Notes: generated by a model from the letters alone, not told the origin. Counted from the stretch's first letter, positions 1 through 8,917 are shown. The stretch is DNA of 64,000 nt from Frankia alni ACN14a (GCF_000058485.1 NC_008278.1:434001-498000), one strand, 5' to 3'. Numbers and translations: made by a program.

Positions 1-332
1 GTCCCGGCGGCGGGCACGACCAGCGCCCGGCTGGACGCCTGCGCGATGCGGCCGCCGGCGATGACGGCGCGGCTGACGACCGTTCCGACGCCCTCCACCC
101 GCCGGCCGGTGCCCGACGGCAACCGGCAGTGGACTCCTTCGACGATGTCGGGCGAGACGGCTCGGGCCGACGGCCTGGTCGCCGAGCGGACCGCGGCGGC
201 CGGCACCAGGTCGAGGATCTCCTGGGCGACCGGCTCGCTCACCGCGCCGGAGTGCCGCAGGAGCGCGGTGCGCACCTCACCCACGAGCAGGGCGAGCTCC
301 CCGTCCCCGGTCCCGGTCCCGGCGTCGCTCAT
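1..332 (-). CDS. SCO2521-family-like protein, C-terminus cut by window edge
   Basis: Partial gene; about 110 N-terminal residues are visible and the rest lies beyond base 1. The ATG is at 332, and the protein begins MSDAGTGTGDGELALLVGEV, followed by a stretch containing RTALLRHSGAV and later RRVEGVGTVVSRAVIAGGRI. No signal peptide or membrane segment is seen. It sits 52 bp downstream of the SCO2522-type gene on the same strand. In Streptomyces the corresponding position holds SCO2521, so the family assignment rests on gene order and general sequence resemblance from memory. Function is unknown. The ribosome binding site is weak (AGGCCGGC), so the start is moderately sure. Confidence 0.6.
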   Translation of the reverse strand, partial: MSDAGTGTGDGELALLVGEVRTALLRHSGAVSEPVAQEILDLVPAAAVRSATRPSARAVSPDIVEGVHCRLPSGTGRRVEGVGTVVSRAVIAGGRIAQASSRALVVPAAG

Positions 333-384
333 GCCGGCCTGGCGGGCTGCCGACCGCCGGGACCGGTGGCGGATGGCCGATACG

Positions 385-1404
385 TCACGGGCCAAGCAGG
401 ACGTAGGACATCCGGTCGACGATCTCGAGCGGCAACGTGATCCGTTCCGCCGCCGCGCGCCGCACGGTCTGGTCCAGCGCCGCCGGGTCGACCGCCACCT
501 GGGACAGGATCGTGCGGACCGCGTTCTCCACCGGGAGAAACCGGCCGGCCAGCACCGAGAAGGTCCGGTAGGCGCAGAAGGGCGCCGGGTTGAGCCCGGC
601 CTGGAGCACGGCGGGCACCTGCGACCAGTCGTCGGGCAGAGCGGCGAGGTCGGCGACCTCGGCGACCTCGGGGCGCAGCACGTCGCGGCCATGCCGGCGC
701 AGCACGCCGAGCCGGGCCAGTTGCCACACGGCGGCGAGGTAGGCGCAGGACCAGGTCCGCTTGCCGTCCGGACCGCTCCACAGCTCGACGTCGAGGAAGA
801 TCGAGTGCAGGTGCCGGGCGTTCTCGATCGGCGGCGACCAGCCGGCCCGGCCGCCCATCGCCTGACGCGCCCCCACCACGGGGGATCGCTGGCCGTTGGT
901 CAGCCAGCCGGTCTCGGTGACCGGTGGTCGGGAGCCGTCGGCCCCGAACGGGGGATCCGCGACCAGCGCCACCTCCACCAGCTCGGCGAGGGACCCGCCG
1001 CGGTACTCGACGAGGCCCGACTCCCGGGCGAGGTAGTCGATCGGCACCCCGGCGCGCTGGGCGGCGTCGAGCAGGCGCGGAATCGCCTCGCCGGGCCGCA
1101 ACTCGGCTGTCGAATCCGCGGTCCCGGAATAGTCGTCGAGCAGCAGGCAGGTACTCACCCGCGGCCGCCCCGCGGTATTCCCCGCGATCGCGGCCATGCG
1201 AGCGCGATCGGTCCACGGGGCGATGCGGTCGAAGAAGCGGTCCAGGTCCGTCGAACGGAGGTCCTCCAGATAGAGATGACCGAGCTCGACCGACACGTGC
1301 GCCAGCGGCACCTCGCTGGTCCAGGCGACCGCGGTGGACTCTCGGTACACGGCGTCCATCGGCTCAGTCCGCGCTTCCTGGCGGCGGTGCACGGGAATGG
1401 TCAT
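385..1404 (-). CDS. SCO2522 family protein, uncharacterised
   Basis: Soluble-looking protein of 339 residues, with no signal peptide, membrane helix or catalytic motif that I recognise. I assign it to the SCO2522 family from overall resemblance and from its place in the SCO2521–2525 gene order. Its ATG at 1404 shares one base with the stop of the upstream membrane-protein gene (TGATG), a classic sign of translational coupling. A second Met follows at residue 16 and could be an alternative start. The role is unknown. Coupling suggests it is made in step with the membrane-anchored protein and may act with it. Confidence 0.7.
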   Translation of the reverse strand: MTIPVHRRQEARTEPMDAVYRESTAVAWTSEVPLAHVSVELGHLYLEDLRSTDLDRFFDRIAPWTDRARMAAIAGNTAGRPRVSTCLLLDDYSGTADSTAELRPGEAIPRLLDAAQRAGVPIDYLARESGLVEYRGGSLAELVEVALVADPPFGADGSRPPVTETGWLTNGQRSPVVGARQAMGGRAGWSPPIENARHLHSIFLDVELWSGPDGKRTWSCAYLAAVWQLARLGVLRRHGRDVLRPEVAEVADLAALPDDWSQVPAVLQAGLNPAPFCAYRTFSVLAGRFLPVENAVRTILSQVAVDPAALDQTVRRAAAERITLPLEIVDRMSYVLLGP

Positions 1405-2357
1405 CAGGCGTCCGGCGGCGGGGAGGGCTGAGGCAGTCGGAACGGCGTGCTCGCCTCCCAGATCTCCTCGAACCGCGTCCGGCGGTCGAGAATCGTCACC
1501 GGGTGGTAGCGAAGGTTCGTCCTCGCGATGCTCAGGGTGGGCGGGATGCCCTCCAGATCGACCTCGTAGCTCACCTCGTCGTCGAAGAGGATGAAGTCCT
1601 TGAAGGTCGCCGTCCAGTCGTTCCGGGTGGACGGAGAATTGCTCAGGACCTCGTTGGTCCGTACCTCTATGCCGGCTTTGAGCTGCTTTTCGCAGGTCCG
1701 GATGAAGTCATCGCTGGCGAGAATCTCCGGATCGGTGAGGATGAAGACCCGGCGAATCTCGACGCCGCGGTCCACCGCCGCCCGCTGCGCGTTGAGGTAG
1801 GCCCGCCCGAGCTCGGTCTTCCAGAAGCCGTCCTCGAACTTGCCCTGGCCGCCGTCGGCGGCGGTCGTGCTGGTCGCCAGGATCCGGCCGGTCGCGGCCC
1901 CCGTGAGAGCGAGCAGCCAGTTGCGATCCTCGCCCTCGCAGCTCGCCGCGTAGGCCGATCGTCGGCCGATCTCCGTCGTCAGGCCCTGGACCAGCTCGGT
2001 GAGGTCGCGGATCTCCGACACGACCAACCGGCCCAGGATAGGCGAGGGCGGCGTGAAACCCACCACGTTGTTGATCAGTCCCTGGACCGGGCGACTGCCG
2101 GTCGGCAGCACGTCCAACGCCGACCCCTCGATGGCCTCGCGCAGCCGCGTGGCATTGTTCACGTGCGAGATCATGTTCTCGGTCGAGGTCATGGAGCGTT
2201 CGACGTCGCGGAGGAACTCCACCACGAGCACGGAGCCGGCCACGAAGACCGCCAGCGTGAGCGTGGAGACCAACGACCCTCTGGCCAGCTTTGTCAGCCC
2301 GAAACTGACCGCTCCGGTCAGCAGGGCTATCGAGATTCGCTGTAGCAAGGGCCGCAT
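1404..2357 (-). CDS. Membrane-anchored protein of unknown function within the SCO2521–2525-type cluster
   Basis: This protein of 317 residues has two hydrophobic segments at the N-terminus (about residues 8–21 and 29–49), then a soluble domain of about 260 residues. The C-terminal half has the pattern RGVEIRRVFILTDPEIL, AGIEVR and a later FILFDDEVSYEV. That pattern resembles the phospholipase-D-like fold seen in bacterial sensory proteins, but no HKD catalytic motif is present, so I treat it as at most an inactive, ligand-sensing version. The start ATG at 2357 has a good upstream GGGGG. The gene is coupled by a one-base overlap to the SCO2522-type gene and sits 71 bp downstream of the variant P-loop gene. 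I do not recall it as a core member of this cluster in Streptomyces, so it may be a lineage-specific addition. Confidence 0.6.
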   Translation of the reverse strand: MRPLLQRISIALLTGAVSFGLTKLARGSLVSTLTLAVFVAGSVLVVEFLRDVERSMTSTENMISHVNNATRLREAIEGSALDVLPTGSRPVQGLINNVVGFTPPSPILGRLVVSEIRDLTELVQGLTTEIGRRSAYAASCEGEDRNWLLALTGAATGRILATSTTAADGGQGKFEDGFWKTELGRAYLNAQRAAVDRGVEIRRVFILTDPEILASDDFIRTCEKQLKAGIEVRTNEVLSNSPSTRNDWTATFKDFILFDDEVSYEVDLEGIPPTLSIARTNLRYHPVTILDRRTRFEEIWEASTPFRLPQPSPPPDA

Positions 2358-2428
2358 TGGAATCCCCCTTTGGTCGCACCTCCTCGAAGATACTAGAGAT
2401 CTCGGCTTCCGTTGCTATCGTATTTCCG

Positions 2429-3346
2429 TCAGGTGCCTTGCCAGGAACGTGGATCCGTGAGCTTTCTAGCAAGATCTTCGAACGCTTCACCGGTCTCCCG
2501 GTTGGCGATCTGGGTGCTACTGATGTCCAGATCCCGGATAATCTGCTCGCGCCACTGCAGCACCGGATCCAGTGGTATGGCACCGATGACCATGCTCCGG
2601 CCCAGTCGCCGACGGGCGGCGAGGTCGACCAGCTCGTTGTGGCAGCGTTGCAGCCAGGATGCCTGCTGCGCGCGCAGCGGACTAAGCAGCGGGGAATTCG
2701 GTTCCTGGACGGCGGTCCGGACGAACCTGACGCAGCTCTCCATCTCCTCCCGGGAGAGGCCGAGCCTGATCCCGTTGCTCACGATCCCGCGTTCCCCGAA
2801 GACGAGGCCGTGCGCCGCGAGGATGTGCTGCCTGGTCCACCGGTGGAAGACCAGCCAGCGGACGTCCTCGCGGCCGAGGTCCGGGGCCGCGGTCGCCTCC
2901 TGCACGAGGTCCGCCGCATACGACCGGCCGGCGCTCAGATCGATGAGGATGACGCTGAACTCCTCGGCGAGGCGGACCAGGAGCCGACGGCACCGTCCGA
3001 TCATCTCCACACTGATCGGGAATTCGCCGCCGCCTTCGTCGCCGGGCACCAGGACCAGCCGCCCGGAGCCGGTCGGCCGCCGGCGCCGCGACCAGCTCGC
3101 CTGCTTCCAGACGTCGATGCGCACCGGCTCCGCCGCGTCTCCCTGGAAGTACGAGTGCGCCCCGGTCCCGGTCTTGACCCCCCGGCTCGCCGCTTCGACG
3201 TCGAAGACGGCGCCTGCCGTCGGCGATCCGAAATCGAAGTCGAGGTAGCAGACATCGTCCCCCTGCAGCGCACGGCGGTAGGCGACGTTCGTCGTCGTGA
3301 CGGACCGTCCGGTTCCGCCCTTGTCCGAGGTGGCCAGGACGATCAT
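2429..3346 (-). CDS. SCO2523 family variant P-loop NTPase-like protein
   Basis: This 305-residue protein is related to the MinD/ParA/ArsA group. The N-terminus carries a deviant Walker A motif, SDKGGTGRS (residues 7–15). The signature lysine (K9) is present, but the second lysine, normally K in KGGxGK[ST], is arginine (R14). An Asp-containing strand follows (YLDFDFGSPT, residues 34–42), and a later segment VILIDLSAGRS corresponds to the switch II/Walker B region. Whether it hydrolyses nucleotide is uncertain because of the K-to-R change. The ATG overlaps the stop of the SCO2524-type gene (ATGA), so the two are translationally coupled. Family naming follows gene order and the variant P-loop. 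Confidence 0.8.
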   Translation of the reverse strand: MIVLATSDKGGTGRSVTTTNVAYRRALQGDDVCYLDFDFGSPTAGAVFDVEAASRGVKTGTGAHSYFQGDAAEPVRIDVWKQASWSRRRRPTGSGRLVLVPGDEGGGEFPISVEMIGRCRRLLVRLAEEFSVILIDLSAGRSYAADLVQEATAAPDLGREDVRWLVFHRWTRQHILAAHGLVFGERGIVSNGIRLGLSREEMESCVRFVRTAVQEPNSPLLSPLRAQQASWLQRCHNELVDLAARRRLGRSMVIGAIPLDPVLQWREQIIRDLDISSTQIANRETGEAFEDLARKLTDPRSWQGT

Positions 3347-5211
3347 GGCTGGATGGCCTCGTAGAACTGCGGGCGGGCCGCGTCGAGCTGGTCGAGCCGC
3401 AGGAGGATCTCCTGCAGGATCGCCTTCGCCGTGCCGGGCCGGCGCTGCGCCGCCGCGCGACCCCGTTCGATCTGCACCCCGATGCCGTCCAGCTCACGGC
3501 GCATCGCCGGGCCGGCGTCCAGCCCGCCGCCCAGGAGCTGCTTGTGGAACAGGTGCTCGGCCTCGGCGAGGAGTTCGAGTGCCTCGGTGATGGCGCGGCC
3601 ACTGGTGACCGGCTCCCGCTCGATGGCGCCCACGACGGCGATGAGGCACTCCATCACCCGCTCGGTGAAGTACCACGACGGCTCGGTGCTTACCGGGGAC
3701 AGATCCCGGAACGTGCGGCGGGGGTCGTCCCACAGTCCCTCGCCGGGACCTTCCTCGATCATCCTCTGTTCGATGTGATCCCAGATCCGGTCGGCCAGGT
3801 CGAGGAGCTCCTGACGCAGCTCGGCACCGCGCGCGAGCGTCGCCAGACGGACGGTCCGTTTGAGTAGCGCCGTCACGAAGTCGGCCACCGGCCAGACCAG
3901 CTCCGGCTCGCGCTCGTCGGTCTCGACCAGCCGCACGCGCAGGCCCGGGACGTGCATGTCGATCGCCGCCTCCTGGCGGGTGGCCCGGCGCGTCACCCGG
4001 CTGCGGATCGCCAGCTCGTCCAGGACCTTCGCAACCCGGCTGAGCTCGTTGTCGCTCGGCTTCTGGCGGTACAGGTCCTCGATCATCATGCCGGCGACCT
4101 GCAGGGAGTAGTAGTGGTCGTTGACCGGGATCTCGCCATCGGCCCGGACGGTCGGCCGCCAGGGGATGTCCTCCAACGCGGTGCGCTGGCTGCCGAATCC
4201 TGCGATCGTCGACCAGTACCGCTGCACCAGATCCCAGCGGAACTGGAGATTGTCGGAGAGCGCCTGCTGTGCCGCGGTCAGCAGGCCGAGACGGCGGGTG
4301 CGTTCCGAAAAGAGGTCGGCGATGCCGTCGAGGGCGGTGAGCGTGAAGTAGAGGTTCGGTCGGGATATTGCCCGTCCCGGCTTCTGGGCTGCCTCGGGGA
4401 ACTCGTCGGTCCGCACCGTCGGTGCAGCACGGACGACCCCCCAGGACCAGCCGCACTCGAACAGGTGGTTTTCGTTCTCCAGGACCTCCAGGCCGGCGGT
4501 TCCGGCGGTGGCCCGCTGCAGGTCGGCGCGGATGTCGTTCAGCGAGCGCTGGAGCTGGGCAGTCAGTTGCTCCCGCGGCAGCCGGTCCTGGTCGGTGGTG
4601 CGCAACAACGTGTCGCCGGCGGCGGAGGTCGGGGAGAAGGCGTGCACGGCGAAGCTGCGCAGCAGACCGACCATCGCCGCGGTCAGTCGCTCGCTGGCCG
4701 CCTTCTCCACCCACTCGATGTCCCGCAGCAGTTGGGGCCGGCGGATGCCCGTGTTCCGGTACTCCTTGAAGAAGCCCAGGATCGCCAGGCACAGCGTGAT
4801 CGACATCGACATGGAGTCGACGATTTCGACCTGCTGGCGGTCCGGGGGGAGTTCGTCGCCCTGATTGATCGCCTGTAGGTATGACCCGCCGTGGAAGACC
4901 GGGATGCCGTCGTCGTCGCGGTACCGGCGCAGGAAGGCACTGACCGCGCCGAGAAGCACCTGGGGCACGTCGACGGCCTCACCCAGGGGGCGCAGTGCCT
5001 CGGCGACGTCACGCGCGGTCAGGTCCGGCTGCTCCAGCCGGAAATAGGGTGACTCCGTCGTGGCCGGATACATCAGACAGAGGAGCTGCTCGGCGTCGGC
5101 GGTCGAGTTCGGTTCGGCCCGCCCGCCGAAGACCCACTCGCCCTTCACGTACGAGTACGCGGCCGCAGCCTGCCAGAGATCGAGGAGCAACTGTCGCGGT
5201 TGAATCTTCAC
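3343..5211 (-). CDS. SCO2524 family protein, uncharacterised
   Basis: Large, apparently soluble and mostly helical protein of 622 residues; no membrane segment or known catalytic motif is visible. It begins with GTG at 5211, preceded by GGAGG six bases upstream. It ends in an ATGA overlap with the variant P-loop gene and follows the methyltransferase gene by 43 bp, so it is the second visible gene of the operon. The match to the SCO2524 family is by resemblance and position. Function is unknown. The coupling makes the P-loop protein its likeliest partner. Confidence 0.75.
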   Translation of the reverse strand: MKIQPRQLLLDLWQAAAAYSYVKGEWVFGGRAEPNSTADAEQLLCLMYPATTESPYFRLEQPDLTARDVAEALRPLGEAVDVPQVLLGAVSAFLRRYRDDDGIPVFHGGSYLQAINQGDELPPDRQQVEIVDSMSMSITLCLAILGFFKEYRNTGIRRPQLLRDIEWVEKAASERLTAAMVGLLRSFAVHAFSPTSAAGDTLLRTTDQDRLPREQLTAQLQRSLNDIRADLQRATAGTAGLEVLENENHLFECGWSWGVVRAAPTVRTDEFPEAAQKPGRAISRPNLYFTLTALDGIADLFSERTRRLGLLTAAQQALSDNLQFRWDLVQRYWSTIAGFGSQRTALEDIPWRPTVRADGEIPVNDHYYSLQVAGMMIEDLYRQKPSDNELSRVAKVLDELAIRSRVTRRATRQEAAIDMHVPGLRVRLVETDEREPELVWPVADFVTALLKRTVRLATLARGAELRQELLDLADRIWDHIEQRMIEEGPGEGLWDDPRRTFRDLSPVSTEPSWYFTERVMECLIAVVGAIEREPVTSGRAITEALELLAEAEHLFHKQLLGGGLDAGPAMRRELDGIGVQIERGRAAAQRRPGTAKAILQEILLRLDQLDAARPQFYEAIQP

Positions 5212-5254
5212 CTGTTACCTCCGCCCCCGCCGGTCCGCCGTTTCCGGCGCCTGG

Positions 5255-6031
5255 TCAGCGTTCTGCCGCCCGGCCGAGGGCGACCATCATGCCGGTGTAT
5301 CCCGGACGTAGCGACTCGCTGGAGACCCGGCTGATCTGCAGATCGGTCGTGCGGGTTTCCAGGCAGCGCCGAACCTCGGGCATCCCAACCTCCACGGCCG
5401 GGAACTTCAGGCCGCTGACCTCGTAGCCCTTGGAGTTCTCCATGTAGGCCATCGCGAAGGGCGCGCCAGGTCGCAGCGCGCCCAGAAAGCGATTCACCGC
5501 CTCCTCGAACTCGCCGTGATGACCCGAGATCGAGCAGGCGACGAAGAACATCGTGCCCATCTCCCACTCGCCGGCCGGAAGACCGAACAGGTTACCCTTC
5601 TGCACACGCGCCGCCGACGCCAACCGCCCGCGGGGGTCGCCGATGCTCCGATACGGGGCACGCGAGGTCAGCACCGTCCAGAACGGATCCCAGGTCGGTG
5701 CGTATCCATGGGCCACCTCCTTTTCCAACCAGGCCACGTTCTGGGTGGAGTGCTCGACCAGGGTGATCTCCTGGCACCACGGCAGCATCGACAGCGCTGG
5801 ATAGAGATTGGGGCCCGTGCCCACGTCTATCCCGCGCACCGGTCGGGACGGTCCCACACTCACGAAGAAGTCCCGGACCAGCCCGAGAATGAGTCGGTCG
5901 TCATCGCGGAGCGTGTGGTAGTTGTGGCTGAAGTAGGCCGTCGGATCGAAGTCGTCCCACGGAGCATCCGAGTTGTGTGCCACGTTCACTCCTTGGTCCG
6001 CCTCCGGAAGCGGATCAGTCCGCGTGGTCAT
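5255..6031 (-). CDS. SCO2525 family SAM-dependent methyltransferase
   Basis: Predicted class I methyltransferase of 258 residues from the ATG at 6031 (GGAGG nine bases upstream). The N-terminus contains WDDFDPTAYFSHNYHTL, the SAM-binding loop is GIDVGTGPNLYPAL, the acidic strand is ITLVEHS, and a later motif reads FFVACSISG. The DFDPxxYFxxNYxxL start and the loop resemble the NNMT/PNMT/TEMT group of small-molecule N-methyltransferases; the substrate is unknown. It is the first visible gene of the cluster and lies 43 bp before the SCO2524-type gene. The reading frame stays open upstream of 6031, but that stretch is repetitive Arg/Pro-rich sequence and was left out. Confidence 0.8.
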   Translation of the reverse strand: MTTRTDPLPEADQGVNVAHNSDAPWDDFDPTAYFSHNYHTLRDDDRLILGLVRDFFVSVGPSRPVRGIDVGTGPNLYPALSMLPWCQEITLVEHSTQNVAWLEKEVAHGYAPTWDPFWTVLTSRAPYRSIGDPRGRLASAARVQKGNLFGLPAGEWEMGTMFFVACSISGHHGEFEEAVNRFLGALRPGAPFAMAYMENSKGYEVSGLKFPAVEVGMPEVRRCLETRTTDLQISRVSSESLRPGYTGMMVALGRAAER

Positions 6032-6293
6032 CGGACGCGCCTCCGCGGCCGGTGGTGGGCGTAGCCGGGCCCGGGCGGCGCCGTCGTGGGAGACAGGATC
6101 CCGGCGAGCGTGTCCGGCGGTCGAGGAGGCGCCGCGGGATGGTGCGCCGAGGCGCCGCGACCCGATCGGCGGCACACCGCGCCCGCCGGCCGCCGGTGTG
6201 GGCATCCGGCGTCCGCCGGCCGGTGCGGGCAGGCGCCGGTCGGCGCGGTAGGACGGGAGGCCGGCGCGGTAGGACGGGAGGTCGGCGGGCGGC

Positions 6294-6857
6294 TCAGCGC
6301 GGGGTGGACGGCGCGTCGGCGCGATCCGGCGCGACGGCGCCGACATCCACCGTCCGGACGGGCGTCGACGAGACCTCTGCGGACCACGAGCGAATGATCG
6401 CCTGGGTCAACCGACAGGTCATCAGGACCCGGTTCTCGCCGGAGCCGAAGTAGTCCACTTCCTTGGAGGTTCGATGGAAACCGAGGCTTTCGTAGAGATT
6501 GGTCGCCACGATGTTCTCCTCGCGGACGGCCAGTCGCACGTGCTGAATGCCGTGCTCGAACAGCAGCGTCAACGCGTCGCAGGCGAGTCGGCGCCCGATG
6601 CGGTGCCCGCGAAGCCCCGGGACGACCCCAAGGCCCTGGAACCAGCCGATATCCGACGTACGTGACGTCATGGTCAGGGAGTAGCCGCAGAGCCTGCCGT
6701 CGATGCGCGCGACGAGGATCTCCCCGGAATGCGCGTCGAAGAGCTGCCGGAGAGCGAAGTACGGGTACGCCAGCTCGCCGAAGACCTCCCGGTCGACCGC
6801 GTGCAGAGGAAGGAGATCCTCTCTCTCGACCAAGCGCACTTCGAGCCGCGACTCCAC
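6294..6857 (-). CDS. GNAT family N-acetyltransferase
   Basis: Predicted acetyl-CoA-dependent N-acetyltransferase of 187 residues. The acetyl-CoA-binding signature is QGLGVVPGLRGHRIGRRL, followed by LAVREENIVATNLYESLGF, which is typical of RimI-like GNAT enzymes; the acceptor is unknown. I chose the GTG at 6857 because GGAGG lies eight bases upstream and the fold begins immediately after. An in-frame ATG at 6941 would add 28 residues without a ribosome binding site. The C-terminal 40 residues beyond the GNAT fold are Ala/Pro/Arg-rich and probably unstructured. It may be co-transcribed with the neighbouring cluster, since it lies upstream on the same strand across a 262-bp gap (6032–6293). Confidence 0.78.
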   Translation of the reverse strand: MESRLEVRLVEREDLLPLHAVDREVFGELAYPYFALRQLFDAHSGEILVARIDGRLCGYSLTMTSRTSDIGWFQGLGVVPGLRGHRIGRRLACDALTLLFEHGIQHVRLAVREENIVATNLYESLGFHRTSKEVDYFGSGENRVLMTCRLTQAIIRSWSAEVSSTPVRTVDVGAVAPDRADAPSTPR

Positions 6858-7288
6858 TGTGAATCCCTCCAGCACCGCCGGGACGGCCTCGACAACACTG
6901 TCCGCTCCCGAATCGGCGCCGCGAGGTCGCACGAGCGGCATGGCCGGTCGGCAGTGTCGAGCCGGACACGCCGGGGACGAGACGGAGCCTCGGGCTCCAT
7001 CCCCCGGGCATTCGAAGACTACCGCGCCCGTGGTGCCTCGGCGTCGGAGCATGGGCGGAGACACCCGTCGCTGGTCCCGCAGGAAAGACCATGGTTCACA
7101 TGATGCGACAATGAGGGCGCTTACGTGGAGGACTGGTGGTTTTTTGCTTTGCACTTAGATGTGTGTGATGCTGCCGCGGTGCCCCGCTGTGTGGGGGGAG
7201 ACCTGTCTCCCGGTGCGATTGATGTGGTTACCAGGTCATGGTGGGCTGGCCATGCTGCCGTGCCGGGGTGCAGCGCCTGTCGGTCGGC
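6858..7288. other. Intergenic stretch without a recognised gene
   Basis: Between two GNAT genes on the same strand. The portion 7100–7260 is noticeably less GC-rich than the surroundings and probably contains the promoter of the downstream acetyltransferase gene, but I see no convincing −35/−10 pair. The open frame of that gene continues into this stretch without a good start signal. Nothing else is supported here. Confidence 0.4.
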
Positions 7289-7966
7289 TCAGCGCTCGCG
7301 CGGCGGCAGGAAGCGGTACATGACGTAGAGGTCGACGTTGCCAAGCCAGGGATGGCGGTAGGCGGCGGGTAGCGTGCCGACCTGGCGGAACGCCAGCGAC
7401 CGCCACAGCGAGACCAGCTTCGGGTTCGCCGCGACGACGTGAACCTGCATCGCCTGGTAACCCAGGTCCGTGGCGTAGTCGATCATCTCCTCGGCGGCCT
7501 GGCGGCTGACGCTCTCCCAGTGACCGCCGGCACGCCCACGGGTGGGGGACGCCGGGCCGCCGTAGGGCCCGTGATCCTCGTACGGACCGGCGCCGGCGCG
7601 CGGCCCCCCCTGGTCGATCCGCTTCGGATCGACCAGCAGCATCGCCTGCGCCACGTGGTTGCCGAGGCCCGGCAGGCTCGGCGTCAGCAGCGCGGTCGCG
7701 ACGACGGTCGTCGCGCCCGGGGCCCGGTCCGCCACCTGCGCCACCTGCGCCGCCCCGTCCGCCTCGACCTCCTCCTCCATGACCAGCACCTCGGCAGGCG
7801 GCGGGAGCATCCAGACGGCGCGGGCGGTCTCCTCACCGGTGTCGGGCTCCCAGGGGCAGGTTTCACCCTCGATCACGACGGCCCGCCACACCGGCCAGAT
7901 CCTGTCCCAGTCCTCCTCGGACGCCCGCCGTATGCGCACCTGTCCGATCCTGCCCGTTCGCCGCAT
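7289..7966 (-). CDS. GNAT family N-acetyltransferase with internal Gly/Pro-rich loop
   Basis: Predicted 225-residue acetyltransferase. The N-terminal VRIRRASEEDWDRIWPVW and the C-terminal AMQVHVVAANPKLVSLWRSL then FRQVGTLP correspond to the first strand and to the Asn-containing helix of GNAT proteins. The stretch between them, about residues 118–152, is Gly/Pro/Arg-rich and replaces the usual acetyl-CoA P-loop strand, so the active site may be altered. The ATG at 7966 lacks a clear ribosome binding site. A GTG ten codons downstream, with AGGA upstream, is a credible alternative. It is divergent from the GntR gene. The substrate is unknown. Confidence 0.7.
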   Translation of the reverse strand: MRRTGRIGQVRIRRASEEDWDRIWPVWRAVVIEGETCPWEPDTGEETARAVWMLPPPAEVLVMEEEVEADGAAQVAQVADRAPGATTVVATALLTPSLPGLGNHVAQAMLLVDPKRIDQGGPRAGAGPYEDHGPYGGPASPTRGRAGGHWESVSRQAAEEMIDYATDLGYQAMQVHVVAANPKLVSLWRSLAFRQVGTLPAAYRHPWLGNVDLYVMYRFLPPRER

Positions 7967-8117
7967 CGCGCGGGTAACGGCGATGCGACGCCGGCGCCCG
8001 CGGTCCGGCGTGAGCGCGGCGAGATCTGCCCGTGGACGGGACGAAACAGACCGGGACTACAGTCCCCGCATCGTGCCGGGACCGCGTCTGCCGGCCGTGG
8101 CCCTACTGGAGGGTGCG

Positions 8118-8825
8118 ATGCGAGTTCCCCGGCCGCCCACCGCCTGGGTCGCGACCCTGTCCACGAGCTGGAGCGGCTCCGCCCGCGAGGCGATTCTGCG
8201 CGAGCTGAAGCGGGTGATCCTCGACGGCGCGGCGGCGCCGGGCCTGCCCATCCCCGTCGACGAGGTGGCCGCGCGCTACCAGGTGAGCCGGATTCCGGTC
8301 CGGGAGGCGCTGATGAGCCTCGTCGGGGAGGGCCTGGTGGAGCACCGCTCCCGGGCGGGCTACACCGTCGCGACACTCACCCCGGGCGAGCTGCGCGAGT
8401 TCTACCTGGTGCGAGAGGCGCTGGAGGCGGCGGCCCTCGGCGCCGCGGTGCGCCGGGCGACCGCCGCGGACGACGCGCTGGTCTCCCAGGCGCATGCCGC
8501 CACGTCGGAGGCGATCCGGGCGGGTGACTCCCGCGGCCACCACCGGGAGAGCCGGCGGTTCCACCTCGCGCTCGTCAACGCGGGCGGCATGCCGCGCCTG
8601 GCGCGCATGTTCGAGTCCGCCTGGAACATGACCGAGCCCGCCCGGCCGATGGACTACGCCTCACGGGACGCCGTGGACCTGCTCAACGACGACCACGAAC
8701 GGATGCTGCACGCCTTCCGGGCCCGCGACGCGGCCGCGCTGCTGGAGGTCTCGCGCCTGCACCACGGCCGCCTGCAGAACTTCGTGCTGGCCCTGCCGGA
8801 GTCCGGCGAGCTCGGCCAGGGCTGA
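8118..8825 (+). CDS. GntR family transcriptional regulator, FadR/FCD type
   Basis: DNA-binding regulator of 235 residues. The winged helix-turn-helix spans roughly residues 18–85 and contains VDEVAARYQVSRIPVREAL. An all-helical FCD ligand-binding domain follows (LREFYLVREALEAAALGAAVRRA, later RRFHLALVNAGG), with metal-ligand-like His and Asp residues. The start ATG at 8118 has GGAGG five bases upstream. Its position just upstream of an NCS1 permease and a hydantoin/allantoin-type racemase on the same strand suggests it controls their expression in response to a nitrogen-rich heterocycle or its breakdown product. The inverted repeat at 8899–8917 is a candidate operator. Confidence 0.85.
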   Translation: MRVPRPPTAWVATLSTSWSGSAREAILRELKRVILDGAAAPGLPIPVDEVAARYQVSRIPVREALMSLVGEGLVEHRSRAGYTVATLTPGELREFYLVREALEAAALGAAVRRATAADDALVSQAHAATSEAIRAGDSRGHHRESRRFHLALVNAGGMPRLARMFESAWNMTEPARPMDYASRDAVDLLNDDHERMLHAFRARDAAALLEVSRLHHGRLQNFVLALPESGELGQG

Positions 8826-8898
8826 GCGGCCCCCGGGGAGACGCAGACGGGCCGGCGATGTGGCGGCCCGCCGATGGTCCGGGCTGGTCCGGATATAT

Positions 8899-8917
8899 CT
8901 GTCGCGTCATTCGACAG
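8899..8917. promoter_or_regulatory. Inverted repeat, candidate GntR operator
   Basis: CTGTCG and CGACAG form perfect 6-bp arms separated by 7 bp. The repeat lies between the GntR stop and the permease start, next to a locally AT-rich GGATATATCT that could serve as a −10 region. Assignment to the GntR protein is inference from position only. Confidence 0.4.

Noticed and set aside
46-1431. Long plus-strand open frame over the SCO2521/2522-type genes
   Set aside because: Arg/Pro/Gly/His-rich translation without any domain, lying exactly opposite coherent minus-strand genes; a product of GC-rich codon bias.
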